Assembly (NCBI GenBank): GCA_020081605.1
Contig: JAHREC010000062.1
Location: 4,397,758 to 4,461,757, forward strand
Direction: 5' to 3'
DNA from: Albifimbria verrucaria
Taxonomy: Eukaryota > Ascomycota > Sordariomycetes > Hypocreales > Stachybotryaceae
DNA: 64,000 nucleotides
The translations under genes were made by a program, and so were the position numbers. Shown here piece by piece: positions 12,776 to 23,311 of the stretch (within the stretch, counting starts at the first letter, position 1; the number at the start of each line of letters is the position of its first letter). The notes below the pieces were generated by a model that did no database searches, was not told the origin of the DNA, and worked only from the letters and a program-made list of their open reading frames with translations.

Positions 12776-13604
12776 TTAAATCATCAACGCAAAAGACATC
12801 AATACTAACAATGCCCCAATCAGAGGTGGTGCAATTCGCGAGCTCGCACTTCCTTCATCAAACGTTCTACTACCATCCTGAGGCTTTGCAGCCACACACT
12901 TCAGGGTGCCAGGCAAAACTTCAGTGGGGGTAGTTTTGTTGTTCTTTGGCGTCTGACCAAATCCAATGACGGTAATGGCAACCTCTCGAATGGTTTCATC
13001 GTATAACGTGTAGTTATCCCGCTCGTGGTCACCAGCAATCAAGCCCGCAAAAGAAACCTTTGAGCCATCATCAAAGCGACCCGTCTCGCTCTGATATCCG
13101 TCGTAGTCGTGTAGTTTTTGTTCTGAAGAGAAAGGGTCAGCCTAATTGTGTACGAACATTAGATAAGAAGCACTTACTCCAACCGTAGCTGACACCTATG
13201 AAGTCCTCGTCTTCGCAAGCTTTCGGGTAGGTGACTCGATCACAGTAATTCCAATCCGATGCGATAGATTGGAGGGCCTTTAAGCACTCGTCCGATACAA
13301 ACCCTTCACAATTTTCATTGACATTGTCGGTGCCACTCATCGGTTTTCCATAGGCCTTTCCACAAAAATACCACGATTCGTCAACTTCAAATCCATCACT
13401 CTTCACCAGCTCTTCATCTGCACCGAGCCTAAACTCTGCCCATGTTTCAATCCTTGATGTGTTTGAGTAGGGAACATTTCCCCATACATTGATGTCCCAA
13501 GTAAACTTGCTGTCTGGAAGAAAAGTACCAGGGTAGGGCTGTGAAAGATTGTAGCCCGGAAATGTGTACGAGGACGAGGCGTTGGCAGGTAAATTGGATA
13601 CCAT
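12776..13604 (-). CDS. Hypothetical cysteine-containing protein with a GPI-like C-terminal tail
   Basis: Two exons, 13604-13178 and 13122-12776, joined by a 55-bp intron with GTAAGT donor and TTCAG acceptor. I do not recognise the family. The protein has several Cys (WYFCGKAYG, NENCEGF, DECLKAL, WNYCDRV), many possible N-glycosylation sites and a hydrophobic C-terminus (IAPPLIGALLVLMSFALMI) after a small-residue stretch, which fits GPI anchoring. There is no clear signal peptide at the ATG used here (MVSNLPANASSSY), so an upstream exon or a different start may be missing. It is convergent with the esterase gene. A cell-surface protein is my inference. Confidence 0.6.
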
Positions 13605-15123
13605 GATTGCGATATGACTATGCGACGTGATATTTGTCGGTATTATCTGACATATTCAGTGCCCATCTAGACTGGCAGAGCTATCTTAAATGATAGTTCA
13701 TACACCGTGTTTCTGAGGTAGCTTGCAGGAACTGACCTTGATACCCTGACAGGGGGCGAGGACGTGATGTCATGGGCGATCCTCCTGCATGGTTCGTCGG
13801 CCAGATTAAGTGAGAAATTTCTCCGTCTCTTCCCCAGATTCAGCAGCTACCGATAGCTTAGCTAGGGGCTGTTCCAGGCTGGGCGCTTCTCTACGTAACT
13901 GACAGGGATTTTGGTCAATAAAGTTATGTACAAGCATCCAGGATGGCTACCACTTGCGTCGTAAATGGACGAACGAATCTGCACCATAGCAGTCACGATA
14001 TGGATAGTGATGAATGATACCCCTGTCGGTTCACGTAGCACAGCATAGCTGAAGTAGTGCAATACGAAAACTCTTACCTCATGTTCTATGACCCTAAATT
14101 GTCATTAAGCCCAAAAGATGCACCGTGGGATTTTTGGGGCCCATCAAATGTTTCAAAACAAGGCAACGAGCCACCAGGGTCATAAGAGCGCGAGCTAGTC
14201 GCTGCGAAGACAAGGCCACTGATCCTCATACTCGACAGCTGAGATTTGCATTTGTGTAGGGACGAATATCCTTGGCATTATGAGCTTTATCCACAGTTTA
14301 AGCATACAATGTGGGTCAGTGGTTCATGAGAGGAGAAATGACAGAGTAGAGGAGGCTACGGTGATCTAGCTATGCAGCACACCTGACTTGTCGCTCTTAC
14401 TGCATACTGCCAGGGAAGGATGATACTATAACAATTACCAAGTCAGGCGAGATGCAATTGGATTTTAGTCGCAGATGCATAATGGCAAAGAGCTGTCTGT
14501 AAAGCCAATCATGAGTGTGACTGCTTAGTTGCTTCCTAGGGTTGGAACCCACCGCATGCATTGCGGTGAGAACGCCCTCACAATATTACCGAGTCAGTGG
14601 TGCTTCAATAACAAAACTGCAGCTTTGTTTGTTACACATTACAATTAGTCTGCTCGCGCTGCTTAATGCCCATATACTTGTTACTACTGCAACTGCTCAA
14701 AGGTGAATGCGGGCGAGCGGAAACATGTCCACAGCTCTCTATAGTAAAAACCACCCAAATCAGACGATCTCACCATTATTTGCTTCTGGGGCAACGTCGC
14801 TCTCATTTAGGGTAGAATAATTAGGCTCGATTCAGTATCGGCTTAGCTCTGCCCAGCTGGCCTTGGCGCTTGGCTCATCCTTGCACCATGTGCATGCGCG
14901 TATTATGAGTGAGGCGCAAAATTGCATCCTGCGATAGGGACGTAGAGCAAGGTCTTTAGAACTCGACCGCCCTCTATGGTTATGGCATCCAAATTCTACT
15001 CTTGTGTATTCCAAGTTCACAGTATAATTGGGTGGTTAGGGAACTGATGGAGGCCTTGGAGCCTTCTGGTTCAACGGGTGGCATTAAAGCGAGCAAGCGA
15101 AACATGGAGAACTCGAGATAATG

Positions 15124-15210
15124 CATATGCTGTGCCTTAAGCTGAGCCATGTGATGTGCCATATGTTTTCTCATGTGCTGTGCCGTATGCTGCGCCGTAT
15201 GTTATGTGAC
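15124..15210. repeat. Imperfect tandem repeat of a 12-15 base unit
   Basis: Units of the form ATGTGCTGTGCCGT recur four to five times with substitutions (ATGCTGTGCCTTA, ATGTGATGTGCCAT, ATGTGCTGTGCCGT, ATGCTGCGCCGT). The array ends about 30 bases before a TATA-like element and about 220 bases before the ATG of a small secreted protein gene, so it could be a cis-regulatory array. Confidence 0.55.
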
Positions 15211-15236
15211 CTGTTGCGTTCAACAAGAAGACTTCG

Positions 15237-15249
15237 AACTATATAAGCC
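15237..15249 (+). promoter_or_regulatory. TATA-like element of the small secreted protein gene
   Basis: AACTATATAAGCC lies about 190 bases before the ATG at 15433, implying a leader of roughly 150 bases. It matches the core TATAWAAG form; no other promoter evidence is available. Confidence 0.5.
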
Positions 15250-15432
15250 ATGACTGCTCCATATCAACTGCCAAACTTAAGTACTATCAACCAGCAGAGC
15301 TTATTTGATCTATCCTTCAGTAAGATTGTCCACAAGACCGTTGCCTTATATAGCAGCAATTCCTAAGTTATATGCCCGCTGACTAGCGCCTACATATAGA
15401 CCGGCATTCTCATTTCAAACCAATCCATAACC

Positions 15433-15729
15433 ATGCAATTCTCAACCATTACCACTGCCCTTGCAATTCTTGCAACAGGCGTCTCAGCAGACCGGTTCCT
15501 GGTCGACAATAGCCAGGGCACATGGTTCAATGATGATGGTGTCCCTACTTGGTTCAATGCGGCACCGGGCTGCAGGAACCCTTCAATCACTAGTATTACC
15601 CGAGTTTGCATCGATTACGGTAATAAGCGTGCTCATTTCGAAGTCGTTGGACAGCCCAAGCGTTGTTTGTTGGAGACTTGGATTGATGGGAGAAGGCACA
15701 GGTTTGATGAGAGGCCCTGCACATGGTGA
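15433..15729 (+). CDS. Small secreted cysteine-containing protein (effector-like)
   Basis: A 98-residue single-exon protein. The first 19 residues form a signal peptide (MQFSTITTALAILATGVSA). The mature part of about 79 residues has four cysteines (in APGCRN, RVCIDY, KRCLLE and RPCTW), enough for two disulfides, and several Trp and Phe. There is no membrane segment. Leader context is good (ACC before ATG) with a TATA-like element upstream. I do not recognise a named family. Size, signal and even cysteine number fit effector or antimicrobial-type small secreted proteins, but function is unknown. No frameshift is visible. Confidence 0.75.
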   Translation: MQFSTITTALAILATGVSADRFLVDNSQGTWFNDDGVPTWFNAAPGCRNPSITSITRVCIDYGNKRAHFEVVGQPKRCLLETWIDGRRHRFDERPCTW

Positions 15730-16899
15730 GGAGACAAACAAAGTAGAAGGACGCCTTTTCGATTAGACCATCACGTCTTCTAAGACAGAGGCTCTTTCAT
15801 TCAATCGCAGTCTTTTCAAAGGTGTGACTACCTGTTTACATTCTTCCAACAACCCGTCGCTATACTGAACTAGGCGAGTCTTACAGCTATTGCTAACACT
15901 AGACTTGGTCGAGTAAAGACTTAGGGCTAGCTACTCTTTTATGTCTAGCATCGTAAAAAGTTATTCTAGTTTTTAAAATACATCTTGCGTTTAAAACGTA
16001 GACCCAGAATACAGTGCTGGGATTGCACCAAAAGCAGGCAACTCTAAAAGTAATATAGTGAATGCCTTAAAATACAAAGGTGGAATCTTGCTGGCTGGTG
16101 AAGTCCAAGTTCCCTGATTGAGGCACAGTGACTGCGGAAGTTTGATGAAGGGTAATTATAGGCCAGCAGGGCATGACTGCCCGACACCACGTGCCTCTTT
16201 GAGGCTGATAGTCATTTGCATCCTTCACCGTTCGCCGCGAGTTGGCTAGTCTTCAATCTGCTGCAGACGAGATCAGAAGTCAAACAAAAGCCAATGGCGA
16301 GCAAGCTCAAAGATGGCCGGACCAGGGACACGGCAAAAGGGGAGGTGGTATTATCTTCAACCAATCGTGATCGGCCAGTAGCTGCGGTCATGCATACCCG
16401 AGGATGAGATGTTGTGCAAGATTGGTACACATCATCTCATCTCGACTCGAGCTAGTTAGACGTGAGTGACTGCTTGTGTAGATGTTAAAATCACCTCACT
16501 TCATCCATATATAGAACTGCAAACCGCAGAGCAATAACTCTTAAAGGCAACATATAACCATCACCATAAGAGTCCGCGATATTGGGACCAGGAATAACAT
16601 TTCTAACCATAAATTCGGTTGAAGCCAAGAGGGGTTAAGTGTACCTGAATTACTCAATTGGGGAGATTTGCTCATGACATCTTTTTCGTAGTAGCTTGGT
16701 CCCAAAAACAAGAGCCTTTATTTCAGCTATAATTTGACTTGACTAGCTGATGAGATGGATGATGCAGCCTCATTAATTGTGTCGGGTAATGAACGAGTGA
16801 CGGTGAGATTGGTGGTAACCATCACCGCATTTTTAGCAGAAGACGGCCCAGTCTCATTAATGGATCTGTTGAGCAACGAGTGTGAATGTTGGTTATAAG
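15730..16899. other. Intergenic region
   Basis: AT-rich and stop-dense. Only short orphan frames on both strands near 16212-16430. It contains the 3' ends of the small secreted protein gene (+) and of the PTH11-like gene (-). Nothing else was recognised. Confidence 0.5.
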
Positions 16900-18174
16900 T
16901 TACCAGTTCTTGTTCGTCATCCCCTCTGAATGGCTCGGGATCTCCACGTGATACGAAAGACCTATTGCCATACGGTTGTCTTGAGGGGTTCGTTGGTATC
17001 CATTTGAGCTTCGTTCTTTAGTGTTTTGAGGAGTTGCTCGAACAATAAGACTTTTGAGACCGGGAAGGGACACGACGATTACTGCAGTGCACATTTCTAT
17101 CGTACACCAAGCATCTGTAGGGTGTGTCAGCAATGGATACGTGGTGAAGTGAAGATGGCTTGATAGTGATTGAGAACAACATACTGCCGGCAGCGTCATC
17201 TAGCTCATAGTCCGTCGCAATATATGTGGCAAAACGAGCGGAGCTAACCACCATGGTGATCATACCCAGGAGAAAACACCAGCCAAGGCGATTTTCTGAC
17301 GCCTGTGTAGCTTTAGGCAATTGAGAACGAAGAAAGGAAGACAGAAGACTAAACATTGCATAATAGGTTAGTTAATGAATATCGTGCCACTGTAAACCAA
17401 TGTTAACATACGCAGTAGGTCAGTACTGATGTTTAGTACCCAATTGATGGCAAAATTGGTGACCGAATTCCATATTGAGTTCAGTTGATTTTCAAGAGAC
17501 CTAACATAGCCTAGGTTAATTGATAGTCATACAACCCCAATATCCTAGAATCTTACCAATTATCTGATATAGGACGCGTTATCAGTGTATCTGTCAGTAT
17601 GGTCCCGATGAAAGCAGCAGCCACGTATCCGGTAGTAATGTATAGAGCAATTCTCAGTCGCCTGAAGCCTCGTGGAATCAACCACCAATAAAAGACAACG
17701 ATGGAGGCCTTGGGCCAATAAAGCCCTATGTCGAAGAAGAAGCATCCTACAAAGACAGTCTATGGGGGCATAGCTCGTTAGATATGTGATTCCGCCGGAA
17801 AGTTATTGCTCGGGTTTTAAGGTCGGATATATATTACGTGCCTTTAGGTATTCGATCGAATCGCTTGCACCCGTATCTGGATCGACAGGATGGTCTCGCC
17901 CGATGTTCAAGGCTTTCACCGAACAGATAAACCATCCCAAAGAGCAAGCCCAACCACCCCAAACCAAGTAATCAGGGATGGTGAGAGCTCGTTGTTCCAA
18001 GTGAAGTCGAACCCATACCCGCAGGATCGTCACAAAAAGGCCAAGGAGAGAGCCAATGATTGAATAACCTGGCAAGTAAGTCAAAGAAAGTTCGGGTGAA
18101 TGAAGAGTGGCTGGCTCACGATTGAAGTGTTGATTTCCATTGCGTCGAGTGTACCGAGCACGCACAGAGCTCAA
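16900..18174 (-). CDS. PTH11-like integral membrane protein (fungal rhodopsin-domain family)
   Basis: Seven-helix-type membrane protein of the fungal Pth11/rhodopsin-domain family, often considered GPCR-like. Minus-strand exons: 18174 to about 17857, about 17758 to 17557, 17500-17412, 17348-17185, 17114-16900. Family segments are GYSIIGSLLGLFVTILRVW, CFFFDIGLYWPKAS, FYWWLIPRGFRRLRIALY, TDTLITRPISDNW, FAINWVLNISTDLL, GMITMVVSSARF and AWCTIEMCTAVIVVSLPGL. One C is missing in the run at about 17269-17270. The first splice junction (around 17760-17860) is unresolved: no GT-AG pair keeps frame without another missing base. The cytoplasmic tail is short and polar. The ligand is unknown. Confidence 0.8.
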
Positions 18175-20723
18175 AGGCTTGTTGCGTTTGAACCAGGAAG
18201 TTACACCCTGATAATATGTTCTTCTGAATAGACACCTGCTAAAATTCTTGACAGACTCTTAGCAGCGTCTCAGCCGGTATTAAAGGAAATAAGCTATCTT
18301 GGCATGATCGGCACTCCATGTAATCGAACTGGGGCAAAGGATCTCACGATATCAAATGCCGCTTCGACCGGGGTATTTCCATGGGTAAAATGTACTTCTC
18401 TCACCAGCTCCGGAGCTTTTACAAGCGTCCAGAACAATCTCATGGCCTCCCAACTTTCTAAAGGGTATAGCAGTTGAGCTAGCATGACTCGAACCCTTTT
18501 CAGACAGCCCGTTACGATAGCTTGGCCGCAAATCCGAACTAGCGGGTGCTGTGGCGTTCTTGAATCCAGGAACACTACGAAACTTTAGACGGTACAAAGG
18601 CAATTGCATGTGAGATGGATGACGCGCCAAATGCTGAACACTCTTCAATGTGATACCAACCTTCACGATTAAGATACTGCATCTTGGTGGAAATTATGAT
18701 ATCACAACGATACCTTGTAACAAGAATTTTATATCTGTAAAACATGATCTCACTGCAAGAGGGAAGACCGTGGATTTAAGCTTTTGAAGCAAATTGCAAA
18801 GCCAGCTTAAGCACCGTAGCAGAAACCAGGAGTTCCCACAACCGACAAGCCACGTCAGTTTAGCCGCCATGCGTCACTCGAGGGCCTGGATTGGTGCAGG
18901 ATGAAATGCTCCGTAGAGCTAAGCACACTTGAGAACAAAAAATAAAACCAAGGTTTATGGAAGCTATCATATCTAGCCAATATTCTCTCTGAGGATTGGC
19001 GACCGGCACTAACCCCTCGCCTAGGTTACTGTAGCGGTCGACAATTTAGACGGAATGTGGAAAAGACTGGAAGGATCCATAGTTACCGAGGCTTGAATGC
19101 TTTCCTGCGGGTCTTTCTCTGGAACAACGTAAACATTTTTACGAAGTAGACTAGAGTGTTGGGGAATCAATGATCGCAAATTGTCCATCAGCCTAAGGCC
19201 GCAATCGTCTCTGTACTGGCGGTGTTGTTTCCTAACGGGGTCTAAGTGGGTATTCAAAGCCTTTGTATTTTAGAGAGCGAATAGCTAGATCGTGATATGA
19301 TGGTGCTAAGATTTCCTACATCTCATTAAATTCCACAGGACAGCGGGAGAACAGATGCAATGCTACTCCAGTGATTATGCTACCATTTTGTCTACGATTA
19401 TCCAACTAGTAGAAGGCAGATCGACGTTTGAAAGAATGGCAGCTGAAGAAGACAAGGAAAAAGTGTTTGAAGGGGATTAGAGGCTGATAGATGATATGCA
19501 TCCCCGTGGCCATCATTAGGGTGCAATGCCCGTTTCTAGAATCAGATTCTGGCCATATGTGGATTCAAACGATTTCACGACATCAGTGCCTCTGTTAATC
19601 TGCAATTGTCGAAGAATTCCAGCTGAATAATGGCCGTATGCTAATAAAAACTGAATTATGCGTTTTGGTAGTCCATCAGCAGCTACTAGCCGCCCTGCCC
19701 TTCGTTCTTTGACAACGCTAGGAGCGATTGCGCAATGTGAACGTGGCTAGTATTTTCTTATCTTTCTACAGCCAATCTTTCTCAAGGTGGAATTCGCATG
19801 GATACGGTTGTCTTGTGACACGCTATCACCCCTCGAGCTCAGGCCCATTGCACAAGAACCTCGTAATGCACGACCATGAAACTGATAGAACTTGAAAAAG
19901 CACGGAGCATTGTGTCTGAGACGAGGATAAGAAAAAGAGGATATGGAACACTATGAGAAGGTGCATACTTCCTCTCGGCGAGACATCATGAACTGAGAGA
20001 CGATTAGCCCACGTGTCCGCTTACATGTTCACAGATGACGTGGTAAGACAATGTGGCTCCGGTACCTGCATTCATGAACTCAGATTGTGAATCATTACGT
20101 ATTTTACATGAACACGGACTGCTTGCAGCAAAGATCTACATTTAGGCACTCCAGACTTAAAATACGCCAGTTGGTAAAATCACATGCAAATTGGTGGCTT
20201 CGATGAGGCAGTGAGTTGACAGACCCTCAAGTTTGCTGTAAATAATGTCTCTTGGGTGGCTTATTATTGTTTAATTAATTCTCTCTTTTTTCTTTGTTAA
20301 AGAAAGAACAAGTTTACTCAAAACGGAGGATCACAACAACCAAAGTTTTCCAATGGGTAGAACCACTTTGCTCTTGATAACAGTTTGTATCCAAGCACTG
20401 TGCGACTAGTGTCGTGGTATTTAAGGGCTCATTCTTGTCCATGCCAGATTCTGGCCATTGTGCACTCAATTTGGTATGTGACGAAGCAGGAAGCTCATAT
20501 GATAGTTTCTGGCTCTACCTGCATCATCCTGATTGCAAACACCAAATGACATGGTCATTCATAACAACCAATAAATTGCCAAGATAACTAGCCCGAATTG
20601 CGCGCATCTTTTCCCTTTGCAGGTTAGTGGTCGGCGGAATGTGGTCCTGAGGCTCGTCTTACCTCACTCCTTGTGCTGCTTGCGTACCAAACACCAAGAG
20701 ATAAATTTGCATAATCACCAGCA
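18175..20723. other. Long gene-poor AT-rich stretch
   Basis: About 2.5 kb with no convincing gene. One stretch on the minus strand (18294-18666) stays open in two frames and is listed separately. The remainder is stop-rich. No transposase, terminal repeats or RNA gene were recognised. The last 150 bases should hold the promoter of the hydrolase gene. Confidence 0.5.
18294..18666 (-). other. Possible coding fragment, unidentified
   Basis: Two overlapping minus-strand frames of 93 and 104 codons cover this stretch. One contains a plausible amphipathic run (ESWEAMRLFWTLVKAPELV) that looks more protein-like than its surroundings. In a window full of one-base deletions, this could be an exon or a gene remnant. 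I do not recognise a family. Confidence 0.2.
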
Positions 20724-21833
20724 ATGCATGTTCCAAATCTCCTGTCTCGAGCATTGACTCCTAGTCGCAGCCATGTCCGAGAGTTATCAACCAATTGCTA
20801 TCATTATCGTTTGTCTTGGAATCTCTCTCAGTCGCTGCCATCTCCAGCAACATTTTCGTATTTCCTCTCGTCATTGTCTAAAAAGACTAACCAGTACCAT
20901 GGGTTCAAATCGAAAGCCTCTCCCCAAGATCCTACCAACCATTGCTTAGGCGAATCATTTACCCTTGCCGACGGCCGAAATCTGGGCTTCCACCTGTACG
21001 GCGATCCTTGTGGTATTCCTGTATTCTACATTCATGGCGTTGTCGACACCGGCGTAACACTTGAGGGAAAGGAGGACCAGATGGCAAAGGAGATGGGGAT
21101 TCGGTGGATCGCTCCAGATCGCCCAGGCGTGGGTAAGAGCACTTTCCAACCAGGACGATCCATCCTAGATTACACGGATGACATCCGCCAGCTGGTCCGT
21201 TACCTAGACCTGAAGGACTACTACATATTCGGCGTGAGTGGAGGCTCGGCTTACACGCTTGCTTGTGCCAAAAGTTTGCCTAAGGAGCAAGTACGGGGCG
21301 TAGGTGTTTGTGCGGGTGTTGCTCCGTGGAATGCCGGTCGTCGTGGCCAATCCATGAAGATTATCTCCCAAATGTATATGATGAAGTACTGGCCGTCACG
21401 CTTATTAAAAGATACGCGTGATATATACGTGCCTTTGGCGCGTGATCCAGATCCGGCAGCCATGGCAGCTCGTTTCCGCCAAGACCTGCTCCCATGGATG
21501 GATGCTGCTGCTGCCGATGCAGCAATGGAAACAGATCCGATGCAGAGCGCCATACGGGTTTACCGACAATATTATGTACAAGGCATCGATGGGCATATTG
21601 AAGATATGCGTGTACTCACAAGACCCTGGGGTTTCCGCATTGAGGACGTCGGGTATGAGGGTGTGAAGCTATGGTACGGTGGTGCTGACATCAACACGCC
21701 GCCTGCCATGGGCCTCCATCTCGCCCGTCGTTTGCCGAAGAGCATTTACAAGGAATACGAAGGCGAATCACATGCCTCGCTACTTGGAGGGATGTATCTG
21801 CAAAGCATACTAAGCGAGCTGATCAACAATTGA
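20724..21833 (+). CDS. Alpha/beta hydrolase, possibly organelle-targeted
   Basis: A 369-residue intronless alpha/beta-fold hydrolase. Residues 75-369 hold the fold: the oxyanion loop YIHGVVDTG, the nucleophile elbow FGVSGGS (GxSxG), the acid segment WYGGADINTP and the terminal histidine segment EGESHASLLGG. The first 70 residues are Ser/Arg-rich with few acidic residues and could be a mitochondrial presequence, or a later start may be used. A start near the conserved domain is not excluded. The frame is unbroken. It lies 1.5 kb upstream of the NRPS in the same direction, so it could tailor or release an NRPS product, but proximity is the only evidence. The substrate is unknown. Confidence 0.85.
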   Translation: MHVPNLLSRALTPSRSHVRELSTNCYHYRLSWNLSQSLPSPATFSYFLSSLSKKTNQYHGFKSKASPQDPTNHCLGESFTLADGRNLGFHLYGDPCGIPVFYIHGVVDTGVTLEGKEDQMAKEMGIRWIAPDRPGVGKSTFQPGRSILDYTDDIRQLVRYLDLKDYYIFGVSGGSAYTLACAKSLPKEQVRGVGVCAGVAPWNAGRRGQSMKIISQMYMMKYWPSRLLKDTRDIYVPLARDPDPAAMAARFRQDLLPWMDAAAADAAMETDPMQSAIRVYRQYYVQGIDGHIEDMRVLTRPWGFRIEDVGYEGVKLWYGGADINTPPAMGLHLARRLPKSIYKEYEGESHASLLGGMYLQSILSELINN

Positions 21834-23311
21834 TCTTAGGGGCAAAAAAGAGGACGAGGCAGTTTTGTCTCCCACGCTGTATTGACTTCTTTTGGCCTCT
21901 GATGTAATGATACGATAACTTGGCCAGTTCGCCATACATCTAATCATACATGGTGCTTGTTCATTGTATTGACAAAGATGAGGCCTAGCATTGGCCTGTG
22001 CAATTGTGAGTCATTAATGTTATGTAAATACGAGAGGAAGTTATATCTTTATGATGTCGTAGTTAGCTCTCGAACGGAAATTAGTATTGGTAGCCATATC
22101 ATTTACCAAGTTGTGATCATTGTGGCGTATATGTTCTCGTTGTACTATTGACATATGGTATGTGGCTTAAGGCAGTGACTGATAGCAATGAATGTTTCAC
22201 AATATTTCAACCCTCTCAACTCAAAGTTCCTTACATGTTTACCGATTGTTAAGGCCTTCTGAAACAAAAAAAAAAGAAAAAAAGAAAGAAAAAAACCGCA
22301 AGCTTTGGGCCCGCGTGTTCGGATTCTTACTCAAGAAATGACACGGTACTGGAAGGCTTGATCGAATTACGTACCACCGATTAGGCCGAGAATACTGGTG
22401 AGCAAGCGAATAGGATGCCAGAATTTCAGCAACTATGGGTGGTAGTATTGTAAGACATGTTTCAAATAAAGAGGAATGTGAGATAGCTCCATGGGCTCGG
22501 GAGATACACTGAGGTGTAAGCCAATAATGATTGGAGGAAATAAATTACATCTCCGGTACAAACATCTGTAATAAGCGCCCAGCCAAAGCTCTTATGCTCG
22601 TAACTTGGCAAGGCCGTATTCGTGCTCAGGGTGGCGTGGAAGAGGGGGCCTGAACGTCGCATCACTCGGGTCTAGCCTTACCGGTGTTTCAATTTCACTA
22701 TTATTTGTAAGTGACTTCAATTTGCACTTGTAAATCTCAATTGCTTGATATATTGGAGTTTGGAAAGCAAAGCCTTGTGCGTTTCATCATAGAATCATGG
22801 TGTTGTTGGACAATTTAAATCTACAAAATGTATAAAGAGCATACAAGCTAAACTTGTCATTAGGTATATAAGTCATGATCCCGAGAATTACTTACTGTGT
22901 ATCGTCGACGTCAATTGACCGAATTCTCGGACCTTGGTTTTGAACGAGACGCTATCAATGACTAGTCTCACCCTGATAACAATTATCGATCCGTGTTTCA
23001 CAGGATCAGATTACCGCGGACCGCAGCAAGAATAGCAATCATAGCAAGTACACACCAATTTCGCAGAGACCCGGAACATTAATATCCTCCCATTTCCTGC
23101 GTAGCTTGGGAGTAGGAATAAAAGCTCAAGACCAGGCCACTGTGGTATCAGGATATGTTGAATCAGCAATAGTGTTCAAATGGTTGAGCAGCCATTGTGA
23201 TTACAACCAATCCGCAAAAGACGTTCCTCAGCAAGCTTTGGTGGTAGCAGGGACCATTAATCGATCGACTCAGTCTACCATTGTCAAGTTGTAACCGTTC
23301 TCATCATAGTC
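21834..23311. other. Intergenic region upstream of the NRPS
   Basis: No gene seen. It was read specifically for an adenylation-domain remnant ahead of the NRPS (core motifs such as TSGxTGxPK, GPxE, YRTGD or GK near the end) and none was found. It contains a purine-rich tract at 22266-22297. Confidence 0.5.
22266..22297. repeat. A/G homopurine tract
   Basis: About 32 bases of nearly pure A with four single G interruptions, followed by a C-rich flank. Low-complexity spacer. Confidence 0.8.

Larger units (their letters stand above)
13605..15432. other. Gene-poor region upstream of the small secreted protein gene
   Basis: No gene seen. Stops are frequent in all frames and only short orphan frames occur. 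The last 350 bases contain a short imperfect repeat array and a TATA-like element ahead of the small secreted protein gene. Confidence 0.5.

Noticed and set aside
15124..15210. CRISPR-like or transposon terminal repeats
   Set aside because: Units are directly adjacent and imperfect with no spacers or inverted ends; CRISPR arrays are not expected in a fungal nuclear genome.
13605..20723. Transposon relic in the gene-poor region
   Set aside because: No transposase or reverse-transcriptase motif, terminal repeat or target-site duplication could be seen.
23040..23311. Adenylation-domain end upstream of the NRPS carrier domain
   Set aside because: Open frame at 23106-23294 has none of the late A-domain motifs.
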